This document shows positions 44,187-53,674 of a stretch of DNA of 54,975 bases, in pieces. The stretch comes from JANXSD01 sp038206385 (GTDB taxonomy: Bacteria; Bacteroidota; Bacteroidia; AKYH767-A; OLB10): NCBI GenBank assembly GCA_038206385.1, contig JBBRAW010000011.1, positions 1-54,975 on the forward strand. Direction: 5' to 3'. Within the stretch, counting starts at the first letter, position 1, and each line of letters starts with the position of its first letter. The notes under the pieces are model-generated. The model had not been told where the DNA came from. It searched no databases and worked only from the letters and a program-made list of their open reading frames with translations. The position numbers and the translations under genes were made by a program.

Positions 44187-44426
44187 ATGCAACCAAATGA
44201 AAATTTTAACGGAACAATAGTTAGAGGATTTTTTGTTTTGGGATTTCTATTTGAAAAAATTTGGAAACACATTAATATTTGCATCAATGCAGAAAACTTC
44301 ACCGACCGAAGACAGACATGTTGGGACACCATTAATGAGGGGACAAAAACTAACCCAACATTTAAAGAAGTTTACGCACCGCTTGATGGCATCCTAATAA
44401 ATTCAGGCGTGAAAATAAAATTGTAA
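44187..44426 (+). pseudogene. C-terminal fragment of a TonB-dependent receptor
   Basis: Seventy-nine codons ending in TAA. The translation matches the last beta-strands of Bacteroidota TonB-dependent receptors: an FFVLGFLFEKIWKHINI strand, the hallmark INAENFTDRRQT, and NPTFKEVYAPLDGILINSGV followed by KIKL at the C-terminus. The first ~9 codons do not fit, and the preceding ~600+ residues of a receptor are missing, so this is a truncated remnant and not a working gene. Confidence 0.75.
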
Positions 44427-44505
44427 TTATTAGCCGCTTTTATTCATCGTAAATTTAATTTTACATAAGTGTAAGGGATAAAAGAATAGATTTGTAAAAA
44501 AAAAC

Positions 44506-45894
44506 ATGAGAGCAATCCGATACTATAGTTGCCTTGTTTTATTAATTCTATTTAGTCATCTTACACATGCACAAAAAATAAAAGTATATTTTAACAATCC
44601 GGTAAAAACAAGTGTTTCATCGGGAGTAAATGCGATTTATTTAAATCAAACCACTGATGATACCTTAATTGCCTATATTAATCGTGCGCATTATTCTATT
44701 GACATTGCTGTTTATAATTACATTCAATCAGGCAGTATGTCTAACATTGCAGCGGCAATCAACGCAGCCTATCTCAACGGAATAAACATTCGTTGGATTT
44801 ACAACGGTAGTTCCTCCAACACTGGTTTGTCGTTAATCAATACAGGTATTCATAAATTGGCAAGCCCCACAACATTTAATTACAACATCATGCATAATAA
44901 ATTTATGATTATTGATGCACATTCCACCAATCCAATTGACCCTATTGTTTGGACAGGTTCCTGCAATTGGGACGCAGAACAATTCAACTCCGATGTTAAC
45001 AATGTAATTATTTTTCAAGATTCAAGTTTGGCATACGCATACACTAAAGAGTTCAATGAAATGTGGGGCGACACGGGATTAGTTCCCAATCTTGCACAGT
45101 CAAAATTTGGCCCTTTTAAAACAAACAATACACAGCACATTTTTAATATAGGTGGAATAACAGTAGAACAATATTTCAGTCCTTCTGATAACACCAACGC
45201 TCATATTGTTAGTGCAATTAGCAGCGCAAATGACGATTTGTATTTCGGAGTTTACACATTTACAGAAATTCCAGAAGCCGATTCTATTGTCAGTAAAATT
45301 CAAAATCATAGCGTTTACACTGCCGGAATTTTAGACCAATACAGTCAGAGTTTCACTCCTTACACTATTCTCAATCCGGTAATGACAAGCAAGCTGAAAA
45401 TTTATAATCAGGCAAATTCAATTTATCACAACAAATTGGTGATTGTTGATCCATGTTCGCCTAACTCTGATCCGCTTGTAGAAACTGGCTCGCATAATTG
45501 GACAGTTTCAGCTGACACAAAAAATGATGAGAATACTGTTATCATTCATAGTGACACAATCGCCAATATTTATTACCAATCTTTTTATCAAAATTTTTTA
45601 GACCTTGGCGGAACGCTAACACCATGCACAAGTTCAACATCTATTCACGAAATAAATAATTTGCCTGTTACTATTTTTCCGAATCCTGCGAATGCATCAC
45701 TAACAATAAATTTTAATGATATTAATAAAGCGCAACTTCTAATTTTCAATTCTATTGGTGAACAAATCACAAATTCACAACTTGTAACGGGAGAAAATAA
45801 AATTGATACTCGGAATTTTACCGAAGGAATTTACTTTATCAGTATTAGCTCCGGTAACAATTTTTACAAACAAAAATTTGTTATTACACATTAA
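44506..45894 (+). CDS. Secreted phospholipase D-like protein with T9SS sorting domain
   Basis: 462 residues; signal peptide 1-23 (ending THAQ). Two complete HKD catalytic motifs: H130-N-K132-F-M-I-I-D137 followed by WTGSCNW, and H308-N-K310-L-V-I-V-D315 followed by ETGSHNW. This is a full two-motif PLD active site, so the protein is likely catalytic: a phosphodiesterase acting on phospholipid, nucleic acid or another diester. A T9SS sorting domain (IFPNPANASLTINF ... FTEGIYFISI ... QKFVITH) sends it to the cell surface or medium. It follows a TonB receptor remnant. Confidence 0.9.
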   Translation: MRAIRYYSCLVLLILFSHLTHAQKIKVYFNNPVKTSVSSGVNAIYLNQTTDDTLIAYINRAHYSIDIAVYNYIQSGSMSNIAAAINAAYLNGINIRWIYNGSSSNTGLSLINTGIHKLASPTTFNYNIMHNKFMIIDAHSTNPIDPIVWTGSCNWDAEQFNSDVNNVIIFQDSSLAYAYTKEFNEMWGDTGLVPNLAQSKFGPFKTNNTQHIFNIGGITVEQYFSPSDNTNAHIVSAISSANDDLYFGVYTFTEIPEADSIVSKIQNHSVYTAGILDQYSQSFTPYTILNPVMTSKLKIYNQANSIYHNKLVIVDPCSPNSDPLVETGSHNWTVSADTKNDENTVIIHSDTIANIYYQSFYQNFLDLGGTLTPCTSSTSIHEINNLPVTIFPNPANASLTINFNDINKAQLLIFNSIGEQITNSQLVTGENKIDTRNFTEGIYFISISSGNNFYKQKFVITH

Positions 45895-46307
45895 ATTGAT
45901 AGAAGCAATTTCAAATCGTATTTTTTTCTCTCAGTTATTGTAGTTAATAAAAATAATTATTGGTTGAGAAGAGCTTTCGAATGTTTGTAAGTAATTTTGC
46001 AATATTTGGAAATAGGGTGAAGTGTGAATCAATACTTGTCACAACTGTACTAACTTACTAGATATAGCCGGACTTTAATGTTAGAAGGATTTATTAAAAA
46101 TGAAAAATGAGGAGAACTTATTGTATTAACTCATTTCTTGCTAAAAATATTTTAGGAAAAGTTTTATAAAATTTTAAAGGATATAACACAATGCTATCAT
46201 CATAATATATTTATACGATTGCTTGCTTACACGCATGAAAAACAAATTAACTTTTTATTTATATAGCAGATGTTAATTTAAAAAAACATTTGCTATAGTG
46301 TTATAAT
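45895..46307. other. Intergenic, includes a third diverged promoter-like segment
   Basis: No gene. Bases 45944-46041 resemble the promoter segments at 39.6 kb and 41.9 kb (TAAAAATAATTATTG, GAGAAGA, ATATTTGG, CTTGT in the same order), but its -7 box has one mismatch (AATATTTG) and no plus-strand gene follows. Confidence 0.5.
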
Positions 46308-47624
46308 CTATTCATCAGCTAACGGCAAAACCCACTTTGGTATATCTGTTCCTTTATTGGTAACCGTTAAAAGATCTTTATCTTGATCGATTATTAATTG
46401 AGGAGTTCTACCATTATAACTTATCAAAACCTTCGCCTTTACTTCTACATTTTTTATCCCTTTCTTATGTGCATCGTTACCTAAAAATTGGGCAAATCGA
46501 AGTATCATTCGTGGATCTTGAATCAAGGTATTAATTTGTGTAACGGTTAAAGCTGTATGCGGATCGAAAGTAAGAATCGTTTTACTATCCATATCAAAAA
46601 TGGCATAACTCAACTCTTTCTCAACTCTATTCTGAATTTTCATTCTCCACGAAAAACGTTGCCCTGGTCCATACCAATTTGGATTTGATGTAATTAATAA
46701 ACATCGAAAGGGAAGTAGCAATTGCAAGCTAACATATGTTCCTATTAGCGCTTTATGCAATGTACTTAAACTAGTGTTATTTTCATTTGTTGATGATGCC
46801 TTCTTTTTCTGTTTATCATTTGATGTAGCAATTGGAAACCATTTTTCAAAAAAATCGGGTTCAAAAAACAACATGGTTGCGCCAATCATAAAAAATGGGA
46901 ATACACCTATATCATGAAATAGAACTGCATTAGTACAGTTGAACATTAACACTGCAAGCACTGCTATTTTCCGCGTAGGTTTCCAACACAACAAAAATCC
47001 AATTGATAAATCAAAAGCTAAGCCTCCGTAAGCAATAAAATTAATAAGCATTGGAGACGTATATCCTTGCGTTGCAAAAATGGATTTGATTGGTTCTTTT
47101 AAAATTATCCAGTCATGATTTATTTTAGCTAAACCTCCATAAAAATATACCACAAAAAGTTGAAAGCGAAGCAATAATATTGTCCAGTAAGGAACGGTTG
47201 CTTTTTTATTCTTTTTAGATAATGAATACGCACTATCTGCTGGCATAAAAATCATCAATCCGCAAAGTAAAATGAATAGATAAAGATGATTATTATAAAA
47301 TCCCTTATCAAGCATGAAAAAGTACGTAAATGTGAAGAAGAAAAAGGTGATGGCATATTTATATATAACACCAAGCATGATGCAGAAGGCTGCGATTAAA
47401 CTTGAAAATAACAGAAGCTCTGGCACCTTTCCAGGCAATAATTTAATCCATTCAAATCCTTCGTAAGGAAATAAAACCACAGGAGCCTTTAATCCCTTAG
47501 CGATAACACTAATATTGAAATAATAGAAGATCTCATAAACTAAACAGCCTCCAAACATCACCCTAAATAGGCCGAGAAGAGAACTACTTACTTGCTTAGA
47601 AAGAATTTCAGATATACTCTTCAT
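46308..47624 (-). CDS. HTTM-domain / vitamin K-dependent gamma-carboxylase-like membrane protein
   Basis: 438 residues. Residues 1-270 hold several membrane helices in the HTTM arrangement (GLFRVMFGGCLVYEIFYYF; KGFYNNHLYLFILLCGLMIF; LRFQLFVVYFYGGLAKINHDWI; FEPDFFEKWFP). The C-terminal ~150 residues are soluble and include FRCLLITSNPNWYGPGQRFSWRMKI (in parts), a pattern seen in bacterial gamma-carboxylase homologues. Bacterial members have largely unknown substrates. It is divergent from pyc across 168 bp; no carboxylation substrate is recognisable nearby. Confidence 0.8.
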   Translation of the reverse strand: MKSISEILSKQVSSSLLGLFRVMFGGCLVYEIFYYFNISVIAKGLKAPVVLFPYEGFEWIKLLPGKVPELLLFSSLIAAFCIMLGVIYKYAITFFFFTFTYFFMLDKGFYNNHLYLFILLCGLMIFMPADSAYSLSKKNKKATVPYWTILLLRFQLFVVYFYGGLAKINHDWIILKEPIKSIFATQGYTSPMLINFIAYGGLAFDLSIGFLLCWKPTRKIAVLAVLMFNCTNAVLFHDIGVFPFFMIGATMLFFEPDFFEKWFPIATSNDKQKKKASSTNENNTSLSTLHKALIGTYVSLQLLLPFRCLLITSNPNWYGPGQRFSWRMKIQNRVEKELSYAIFDMDSKTILTFDPHTALTVTQINTLIQDPRMILRFAQFLGNDAHKKGIKNVEVKAKVLISYNGRTPQLIIDQDKDLLTVTNKGTDIPKWVLPLADE

Positions 47625-47792
47625 AAATTATTATTTTTAACAACCAATTTTGTGAATTTTCGTATTCACAAATGATATTTAACAAGTATCATAATTAACC
47701 TGATATAAAACGCGAATATCTGAAATATCCTACTTAATTTTCGAAATTATAAAATCCATTTTGTGCTTTACCAACATTAAACAAGATTACAA

Positions 47793-50700
47793 ATGAAGCG
47801 AATTCATAAACTATTAGTTGCAAACCGCGGAGAAATTGCAATCAGAGCATTAAGAGCTGCTACCGAATTAGGCATACGCACTGTTGCTATTTACACGTAC
47901 GAAGATCGCTATTCTTTGCATCGGTACAAAGCGGATGAATCATATCAAATTGGAAAAGAAAACGAGCCGTTAAAACCGTATCTCGATATTGAAGAAATTA
48001 TAAATGTTGCAAAGGAAAATGAAGTAGATGGAATTCATCCAGGCTACGGATTCCTTTCTGAGAATGTAACGTTTGCTCGTCGTTGTAAAGAAGAAGGAAT
48101 TGTTTTTGTTGGTCCTTCGCCAGAGGTGATGGAACAATTAGGAGATAAAGTTGCAAGTAAAAAAGTTGCACGTTTAGTAGGAGTTCCAGTTATTGAAGAT
48201 AATAAGCAAGCATTAACAAATTCTTTAATTATGCTTGAAGAGGCAATGAGAATTGGTTTGCCAATTATTTTTAAAGCAAGTGCTGGCGGTGGCGGAAGAG
48301 GCATGAGAGTTATTCGTGAAGAATCAGGATTAGAAAAAGCATTTAATGAAGCAAAGAGTGAAGCAAAAAATGCATTTGGTGATGATACCATTTTTATCGA
48401 AAAATTTGTTGATGACCCAAAGCATATTGAAGTACAAATTTTAGGTGATCAGCATGGAAATATTGTTCATCTTTTTGAACGCGATTGTTCAGTGCAACGT
48501 CGTTTTCAAAAAGTAGTTGAGATTGCTCCTGCACCATCACTTCGTCAGGATACTAAAGATAAACTATACGATTATGCATTACGAATTGCACGACATGTAA
48601 AATATGATTGTGCTGGAACGGTAGAATTTTTAGTAGATGGTGATGAAAATATTTTCTTTATCGAAGTCAATCCACGTGTTCAAGTGGAGCATACGGTTAC
48701 CGAACAAGTTACAGGAATTGATATTGTTCGTAGTCAAATTTTAATTGCTGATGGTGAACCATTACGTTCTCCAATTATTGATATTTTACGACAAGAAGAT
48801 ATTGTTTGTCGTGGTTTCGCTATTCAATGTAGAATTACAACTGAAGATCCTGAAAATGATTTCAAGCCCGACTACGGAACTTTAATTGCTTATAGAAATG
48901 CAGGTGGTTATGGAATTCGAATTGATGAAGGTTCTTCTTATCAAGGAGTAAAAATTTCTCCTTTCTTCGATTCAATGCTTGCAAAAGTTACTGCGCAAGG
49001 ACGAACATTATCAGGTGCGAGTAAACGAATGTATCGAACGTTATTAGAGTTTCGAATTCGAGGAGTAAAAACAAATATTCCGTTTCTTGAAAATGTAATT
49101 ACACATCCCGTTTTTCAAGAAGGAAAAGCAACAGTAAAATTTATTGAAAAATATCCTGAACTTTTTCACTTCAGAAAAAAGCAAGATAGTGGCACCAAAG
49201 TATTAAAATATTTAGCAGATGTTTTAGTAAACGGAAACTCAGATGTAACAAAAATTGATCGAACAAAAATATTTTCAGCAGCACGAATTCCAGTAAACAG
49301 CCGACATGAAATTCCCGTTAAAGGCACCAAACAATTATTAGATTCATTAGGTGCAGAAAAGTTTTCACAATGGTTAAAGGAAGAGAGAAAAATTAAATTT
49401 ACAGATACAACTTATCGCGACGCACATCAAAGTTTACTCGCAACACGTGTACGTACAACTGATATGTTAGCTGTTGCAAGAAACTTCGCGTTACATCAAC
49501 CACAACTTTTTAGTATGGAAGTTTGGGGCGGCGCTACCTTTGATGTTGCACTAAGATTTTTGCATGAATGTCCGTGGAAACGCTTACAACTTTTGCGTGA
49601 AGCAATACCAAATATTTGTTTGCAAATGTTGATCAGAGGTAATAATGCAATTGGTTATGCAGCTTATCCAAATAATTTAGTTGAAAAATTTATTGAAGAA
49701 AGTTCAAATAATGGAATTGATATTTTCAGAATATTTGATTCTTTAAACTGGACAAAAAGTATGGCAGTTAGCATTAATGCTGTACGAGAAAGAACAGGAG
49801 GAATTGCAGAAGCCTGTATCAGTTATACTGGTGACATCCTTGATCCTAAAAAAACAAAATATTCTTTAAAATATTATTTAGATCTCGCTCGTGAATTGGA
49901 AGATATGGGCGCACATATTCTTGGAATAAAAGATATGGCAGGACTATTAAAACCGTATGCAGCCGAGCTTTTAGTGAAAGAATTAAAGCATGTAATTTCA
50001 ATTCCAATTCATCTGCATACACATGATACAGCATCGGTACAATGCGCAACATATTTAAAAGCAATTGAAGCTGGTGTTGATGTTGTTGATGTTGCATTAG
50101 CGTCAATGAGTGGATTAACATCGCAACCAAATTTTAATAGTTTAGTTGAATCATTACGTAACACGCCGTATGAATCTGATGTTGATATAAAATCATTAAA
50201 CGAACATGCTAATTATTGGGAAACGGTTCGTGAATGGTATTATCCTTTTGAGAGTGGATTGATGGCAGGAACAGCACAAGTGTATGATCATGAAATTCCG
50301 GGAGGACAATATTCCAATTTAAAACCACAAGCAATTTCTTTGGGCTTAGGTGATAAGATGGAAGAAATAAAAAGAGCATACGCAGATGTGAATATGCTCT
50401 TTGGTGATATTGTTAAAGTAACACCAAGTTCGAAAGTTGTTGGTGATATGGCGTTATATATGGTGAGTAATAATTTAAGTAAAGAAGATGTTTTAAGTAG
50501 AGGTGATGTATTAAGTTTTCCTGAATCAGTAAAATCATTTTTCAAAGGAGATATTGGTCAGCCGCATGGTGGATTTCCTAAGGCATTGCAAAAAATAATT
50601 TTGAAAGAAGAAGAAGCTTATACTGATTTACCGAATGCACATTTGCAACCTGTTAACTTTGATGCAGAGTTAAAAGATTTTAAAGTTCGATATGGTGATA

Positions 50701-51230
50701 CAGTAAGTTCGCTTGACTTTTTATCGTGGAAATTTTATCCAAAAGTTTTCGAAGAATATCATGCGTTTCAAAAACAATTTGGTGATGTTAGTCAAGTGCC
50801 TACTCCTGCATTCTTTTTTGGTATGCAAAACAATCAAGAAATTCTTGTAGAGATTGGTCGCGGAAAAAATATTCTTATTCGTTTACTTTATGTTGGTGAA
50901 GTAGATGAGATCGGACATCGAGTTGTTTACTTCCGATTGAACGGTCAAACACGATCAATAGATGTGCTTGATAAAAGAGCTGCGGTTAAAAAGGTAAGTC
51001 ATAAAAAAGCTTCCGGCGATAATCAAATTGGAACACCATTGCAAGGAATGTTAAGTAAAGTTTTTGTGAAAGCAGGCGATGTAGTTAAACGGAATACTCC
51101 ACTCTTTACCATCGAAGCAATGAAAATGGAAACAACGATTACTGCATCACGTGATTTTAAAATAAAAGCTATCGAACTTAATGGCGGAACGTTAGTGGAA
51201 TCCGATGATTTGGTAGTGGAGGTAGAATAA
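47793..51230 (+). CDS. pyc: Pyruvate carboxylase
   Basis: 1145 residues, full-length single-chain enzyme. Residues 1-450: biotin carboxylase with ATP-grasp (KASAGGGGRGMRV, FIEVNPRVQVEHTVTE). From about 535: carboxyltransferase TIM barrel (FTDTTYRDAHQSLLATR, WGGATFDVALRFL, HTHDT metal site). About 1110: biotin attachment in EAMKMET. It makes oxaloacetate from pyruvate, bicarbonate and ATP to feed the TCA cycle. Monocistronic; its upstream region is shared with the divergent HTTM gene. Confidence 0.96.
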   Translation: MKRIHKLLVANRGEIAIRALRAATELGIRTVAIYTYEDRYSLHRYKADESYQIGKENEPLKPYLDIEEIINVAKENEVDGIHPGYGFLSENVTFARRCKEEGIVFVGPSPEVMEQLGDKVASKKVARLVGVPVIEDNKQALTNSLIMLEEAMRIGLPIIFKASAGGGGRGMRVIREESGLEKAFNEAKSEAKNAFGDDTIFIEKFVDDPKHIEVQILGDQHGNIVHLFERDCSVQRRFQKVVEIAPAPSLRQDTKDKLYDYALRIARHVKYDCAGTVEFLVDGDENIFFIEVNPRVQVEHTVTEQVTGIDIVRSQILIADGEPLRSPIIDILRQEDIVCRGFAIQCRITTEDPENDFKPDYGTLIAYRNAGGYGIRIDEGSSYQGVKISPFFDSMLAKVTAQGRTLSGASKRMYRTLLEFRIRGVKTNIPFLENVITHPVFQEGKATVKFIEKYPELFHFRKKQDSGTKVLKYLADVLVNGNSDVTKIDRTKIFSAARIPVNSRHEIPVKGTKQLLDSLGAEKFSQWLKEERKIKFTDTTYRDAHQSLLATRVRTTDMLAVARNFALHQPQLFSMEVWGGATFDVALRFLHECPWKRLQLLREAIPNICLQMLIRGNNAIGYAAYPNNLVEKFIEESSNNGIDIFRIFDSLNWTKSMAVSINAVRERTGGIAEACISYTGDILDPKKTKYSLKYYLDLARELEDMGAHILGIKDMAGLLKPYAAELLVKELKHVISIPIHLHTHDTASVQCATYLKAIEAGVDVVDVALASMSGLTSQPNFNSLVESLRNTPYESDVDIKSLNEHANYWETVREWYYPFESGLMAGTAQVYDHEIPGGQYSNLKPQAISLGLGDKMEEIKRAYADVNMLFGDIVKVTPSSKVVGDMALYMVSNNLSKEDVLSRGDVLSFPESVKSFFKGDIGQPHGGFPKALQKIILKEEEAYTDLPNAHLQPVNFDAELKDFKVRYGDTVSSLDFLSWKFYPKVFEEYHAFQKQFGDVSQVPTPAFFFGMQNNQEILVEIGRGKNILIRLLYVGEVDEIGHRVVYFRLNGQTRSIDVLDKRAAVKKVSHKKASGDNQIGTPLQGMLSKVFVKAGDVVKRNTPLFTIEAMKMETTITASRDFKIKAIELNGGTLVESDDLVVEVE

Positions 51231-51283
51231 AGTTTATTGAAGAGTTTAGAGTCTGATAAATCTTCCAAAAAAATGAACCTGAT

Positions 51284-51799
51284 TTATGGTGTAGTAAAAT
51301 CAAACTTATTGAATGTCAGAAACGGTACAGGCAACTTACTCCAAGTTTCAATAGCGTTGCGATGATTTATCTTGAGATAATAATTTTGATGGTACACAAA
51401 AGAAGGAAGTGTTAAATACGAAATACCACTTGTACTAAGTAATACATTTTTTTGAAATACAGATATTGGAACTATATCATTACTCATTAATGAAATGGAA
51501 ATGGTATCGGTGACAAGTGGTAAATTTATTGGATCAACAACGGCATTCATAATGCCTCCACCTAAATAAAATCCTTGTATAAACATTTTCAAAACAAATT
51601 GTGGGATTTCAGGTTGCTGAAAACCTTGCGAATTTACAGTTGCGCCTCCAATGTTTTCACTAATAAAACTTTCGCCTAGCGTATAACTTTGTTGCAACGC
51701 CCCCGAAATTTGATTACTCCCTGCACTTGCCAATACAGTTTGTGCCGACAAATGATTTGTCGAACAAATAAAAGAAAGGAAGAAAATCAGTTTTTTCAT
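51284..51799 (-). CDS. Small secreted protein of a Bacteroidota-specific type
   Basis: 171 residues; signal peptide 1-19 (ending HLSAQ). The N-terminal part (VLASAGSNQISGALQQSYTL, GESFISENIGG ... SQGFQQPE) is a short motif common near the start of Bacteroidota secreted proteins. The second part (FIQGFYLGGGIMNAV, DTISISL, YYLKINHRNAIETWS, FDFTT) resembles a small domain that often replaces a sorting domain at the end of such proteins. It lacks a T9SS tail. It lies 11 bp after the cysteine-repeat gene on the same strand and is probably co-transcribed. Confidence 0.75.
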   Translation of the reverse strand: MKKLIFFLSFICSTNHLSAQTVLASAGSNQISGALQQSYTLGESFISENIGGATVNSQGFQQPEIPQFVLKMFIQGFYLGGGIMNAVVDPINLPLVTDTISISLMSNDIVPISVFQKNVLLSTSGISYLTLPSFVYHQNYYLKINHRNAIETWSKLPVPFLTFNKFDFTTP

Positions 51800-51810
51800 T
51801 TGATTATTTC

Positions 51811-53526
51811 TTAATTACAAACTCCGGCTGAACAAACTTGTGCACCAGGACAAATATGACCACATGTTCCACAATTGTTTTTATCATTTAATAAACTAAT
51901 CTCACATCCATCAGTATTATTTCCATTGCAATTTGCGAAGCCTGAATTACAAACTATGGAACACGCACCAGAATTACAAACAGAAGTTGCATTCGCTCTA
52001 GTAGGACAAACAGTTCCGCAAGAACCACAATTATTGATGTTAGTTAATATGTTTATTTCACAACCATCTGCATTACTTCCATTGCAATTTGCGAATCCAC
52101 TATTACAATTAAACGAACATAATCCAGAGTTACAAAAGGAAACAGCATTCGCAACTGTAGGACAAGTATTTCCACAAGATCCGCAATTACTTGAATTAGT
52201 TAATAAATTAATCTCACAACCGTTAGTATTATTACCGTCACAATTTGCAAAACCACTGTTGCAAATAATTGAACAGGTACCTGAAACACATGTAGCAACA
52301 GAATTAGCTCCAGCAGGACAAATCAATCCACAACTACCACAATTATTCGTATTCGATAGCAAATTAATTTCACATCCATCGGTTGAATTTCCATTACAAT
52401 CTGCAAATCCTGAATTACATGTGTAAGAACAAATCCCACCACTACAAGTCGTCGTTGAGTTTGGTCGAGCGGGACAAACATTTCCGCAAGCACCACAATT
52501 ACTAATGTTAGATAATAAATTTAATTCACAACCATCGGTAAGTACTCCATTGCAATTACCAAATCCAGAATTACAAATTAAAGAACAAACGCCAGAAGAA
52601 CAAATAGCTGTAGAGTTAGCACCTACAGGACAAACTGTTCCGCAAGCACCACAATTATTAGCATTAGAAAGTAAATCTATTTCACAACCATCGGTAGCAA
52701 TACTATTACAATTTGCAAATCCTGGTTTACAGTTAAAAGAACATAATCCGGATGAACAATTAGCAATTGAGTTTGGTCTAGTGGGACAAACATTACCACA
52801 AGTACCACAATTATTAATATCAGTGAGTGTTGGAGCTCCATTATCAACTAACCCATCGCAATTATCATCAATGGTATTACAGATTTCTGCAATCGAAGGA
52901 TTGATACTAGAGTTGTTATCATCACAATCTGAACTATTAGTAACATAACCTGAAGGTTGAAAACAAGATCCTGCACTTACTGCCGCATTACCATACCCAT
53001 CACCATCTGCATCGCGATAATATTGAGTAAGCAAAGAGCAAATTGAAGCAGGAACCCAATTTGTTCCATTCCAAGAAAGTACTTGTCCGTTAACGGTTCC
53101 GTTAGGAAGTGAGGAAGTGTTTTTAGCAAACAAGGCATAAGGAACTGAACTTAATTGATCAGTTCCCAAATTCACAAAGCCAGTACCTGGATTAATTTCA
53201 GTTCTTAAAAAATAACTGTTACTTCCCCAATTGATCACTGAAAAAGATGCCGAGCTACCTAATCCTGTGCTAGTTCCTGTACCTAATTGAATTCTATATT
53301 GACCGAAACTATTTGTTGTTACAGAATGTGTTTCCTGCCAAGTGATCGGTCCAATTGCAGTACCACTCACCACACTTAGGCGAACAGTTAGCGCTTTATT
53401 TGATAATGGATTTCCTGCTGTATCTCGAGCTATTGCCTGATAATTAACTTTTTCAGGCGCTTGAGCTGATGCATTTTGTACAATTCCCAAAAAGGCAATC
53501 AATAGTATAAGTAAAATGTTTTTCAT
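51811..53526 (-). CDS. Secreted cysteine-rich repeat protein with MopE-like metal-binding motif
   Basis: 571 residues; signal peptide 1-21 (NASAQ). Residues ~25-140 are a domain frequent at the N-terminus of Bacteroidota secreted proteins (KVNYQAIARDTAGNPL ... LSSVPYALFAKN). Residues ~166-230 match the putative metal-binding MopE motif (YRDADGDGYGN; DCDDNNSSINPSIAEICN; DDNCDGLVDNG). Residues 238-571 are six full and one partial 52-residue repeats, each with eight cysteines (NNCG-x-CG-x2-CP ... C-x4-C-x3-C ... GFANCN ... DGCE). There is no sorting domain; the chain ends CSAGVCN. Disulfide-rich, copper- or calcium-binding stalk is an inference. It heads a two-gene unit. Confidence 0.85.
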   Translation of the reverse strand: MKNILLILLIAFLGIVQNASAQAPEKVNYQAIARDTAGNPLSNKALTVRLSVVSGTAIGPITWQETHSVTTNSFGQYRIQLGTGTSTGLGSSASFSVINWGSNSYFLRTEINPGTGFVNLGTDQLSSVPYALFAKNTSSLPNGTVNGQVLSWNGTNWVPASICSLLTQYYRDADGDGYGNAAVSAGSCFQPSGYVTNSSDCDDNNSSINPSIAEICNTIDDNCDGLVDNGAPTLTDINNCGTCGNVCPTRPNSIANCSSGLCSFNCKPGFANCNSIATDGCEIDLLSNANNCGACGTVCPVGANSTAICSSGVCSLICNSGFGNCNGVLTDGCELNLLSNISNCGACGNVCPARPNSTTTCSGGICSYTCNSGFADCNGNSTDGCEINLLSNTNNCGSCGLICPAGANSVATCVSGTCSIICNSGFANCDGNNTNGCEINLLTNSSNCGSCGNTCPTVANAVSFCNSGLCSFNCNSGFANCNGSNADGCEINILTNINNCGSCGTVCPTRANATSVCNSGACSIVCNSGFANCNGNNTDGCEISLLNDKNNCGTCGHICPGAQVCSAGVCN

Positions 53527-53674
53527 ATCATTCGGATTTAATGTTCTTTATAATCAGTACAATACATCTGGAAATTCCCCTTCGATTGTTCAACCCCCAA
53601 ATCGCGTCCTACTCTCAAATCTTTACACCCCTTTTCATTCATCCCTAACGTTTTGCAGCTACAAGAAGTTGGCG

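Noticed and set aside
48044..48391. A 115-codon minus-strand frame inside pyc
   Set aside because: Shadow of the biotin carboxylase domain; the sense frame is full-length and conserved.
51875..52948. Two long plus-strand frames (183 and 147 codons) with repeated SQPSVxxPLQFANP
   Set aside because: They are the antisense of the 156-bp cysteine repeats; the sense strand carries the signal peptide and MopE motif.
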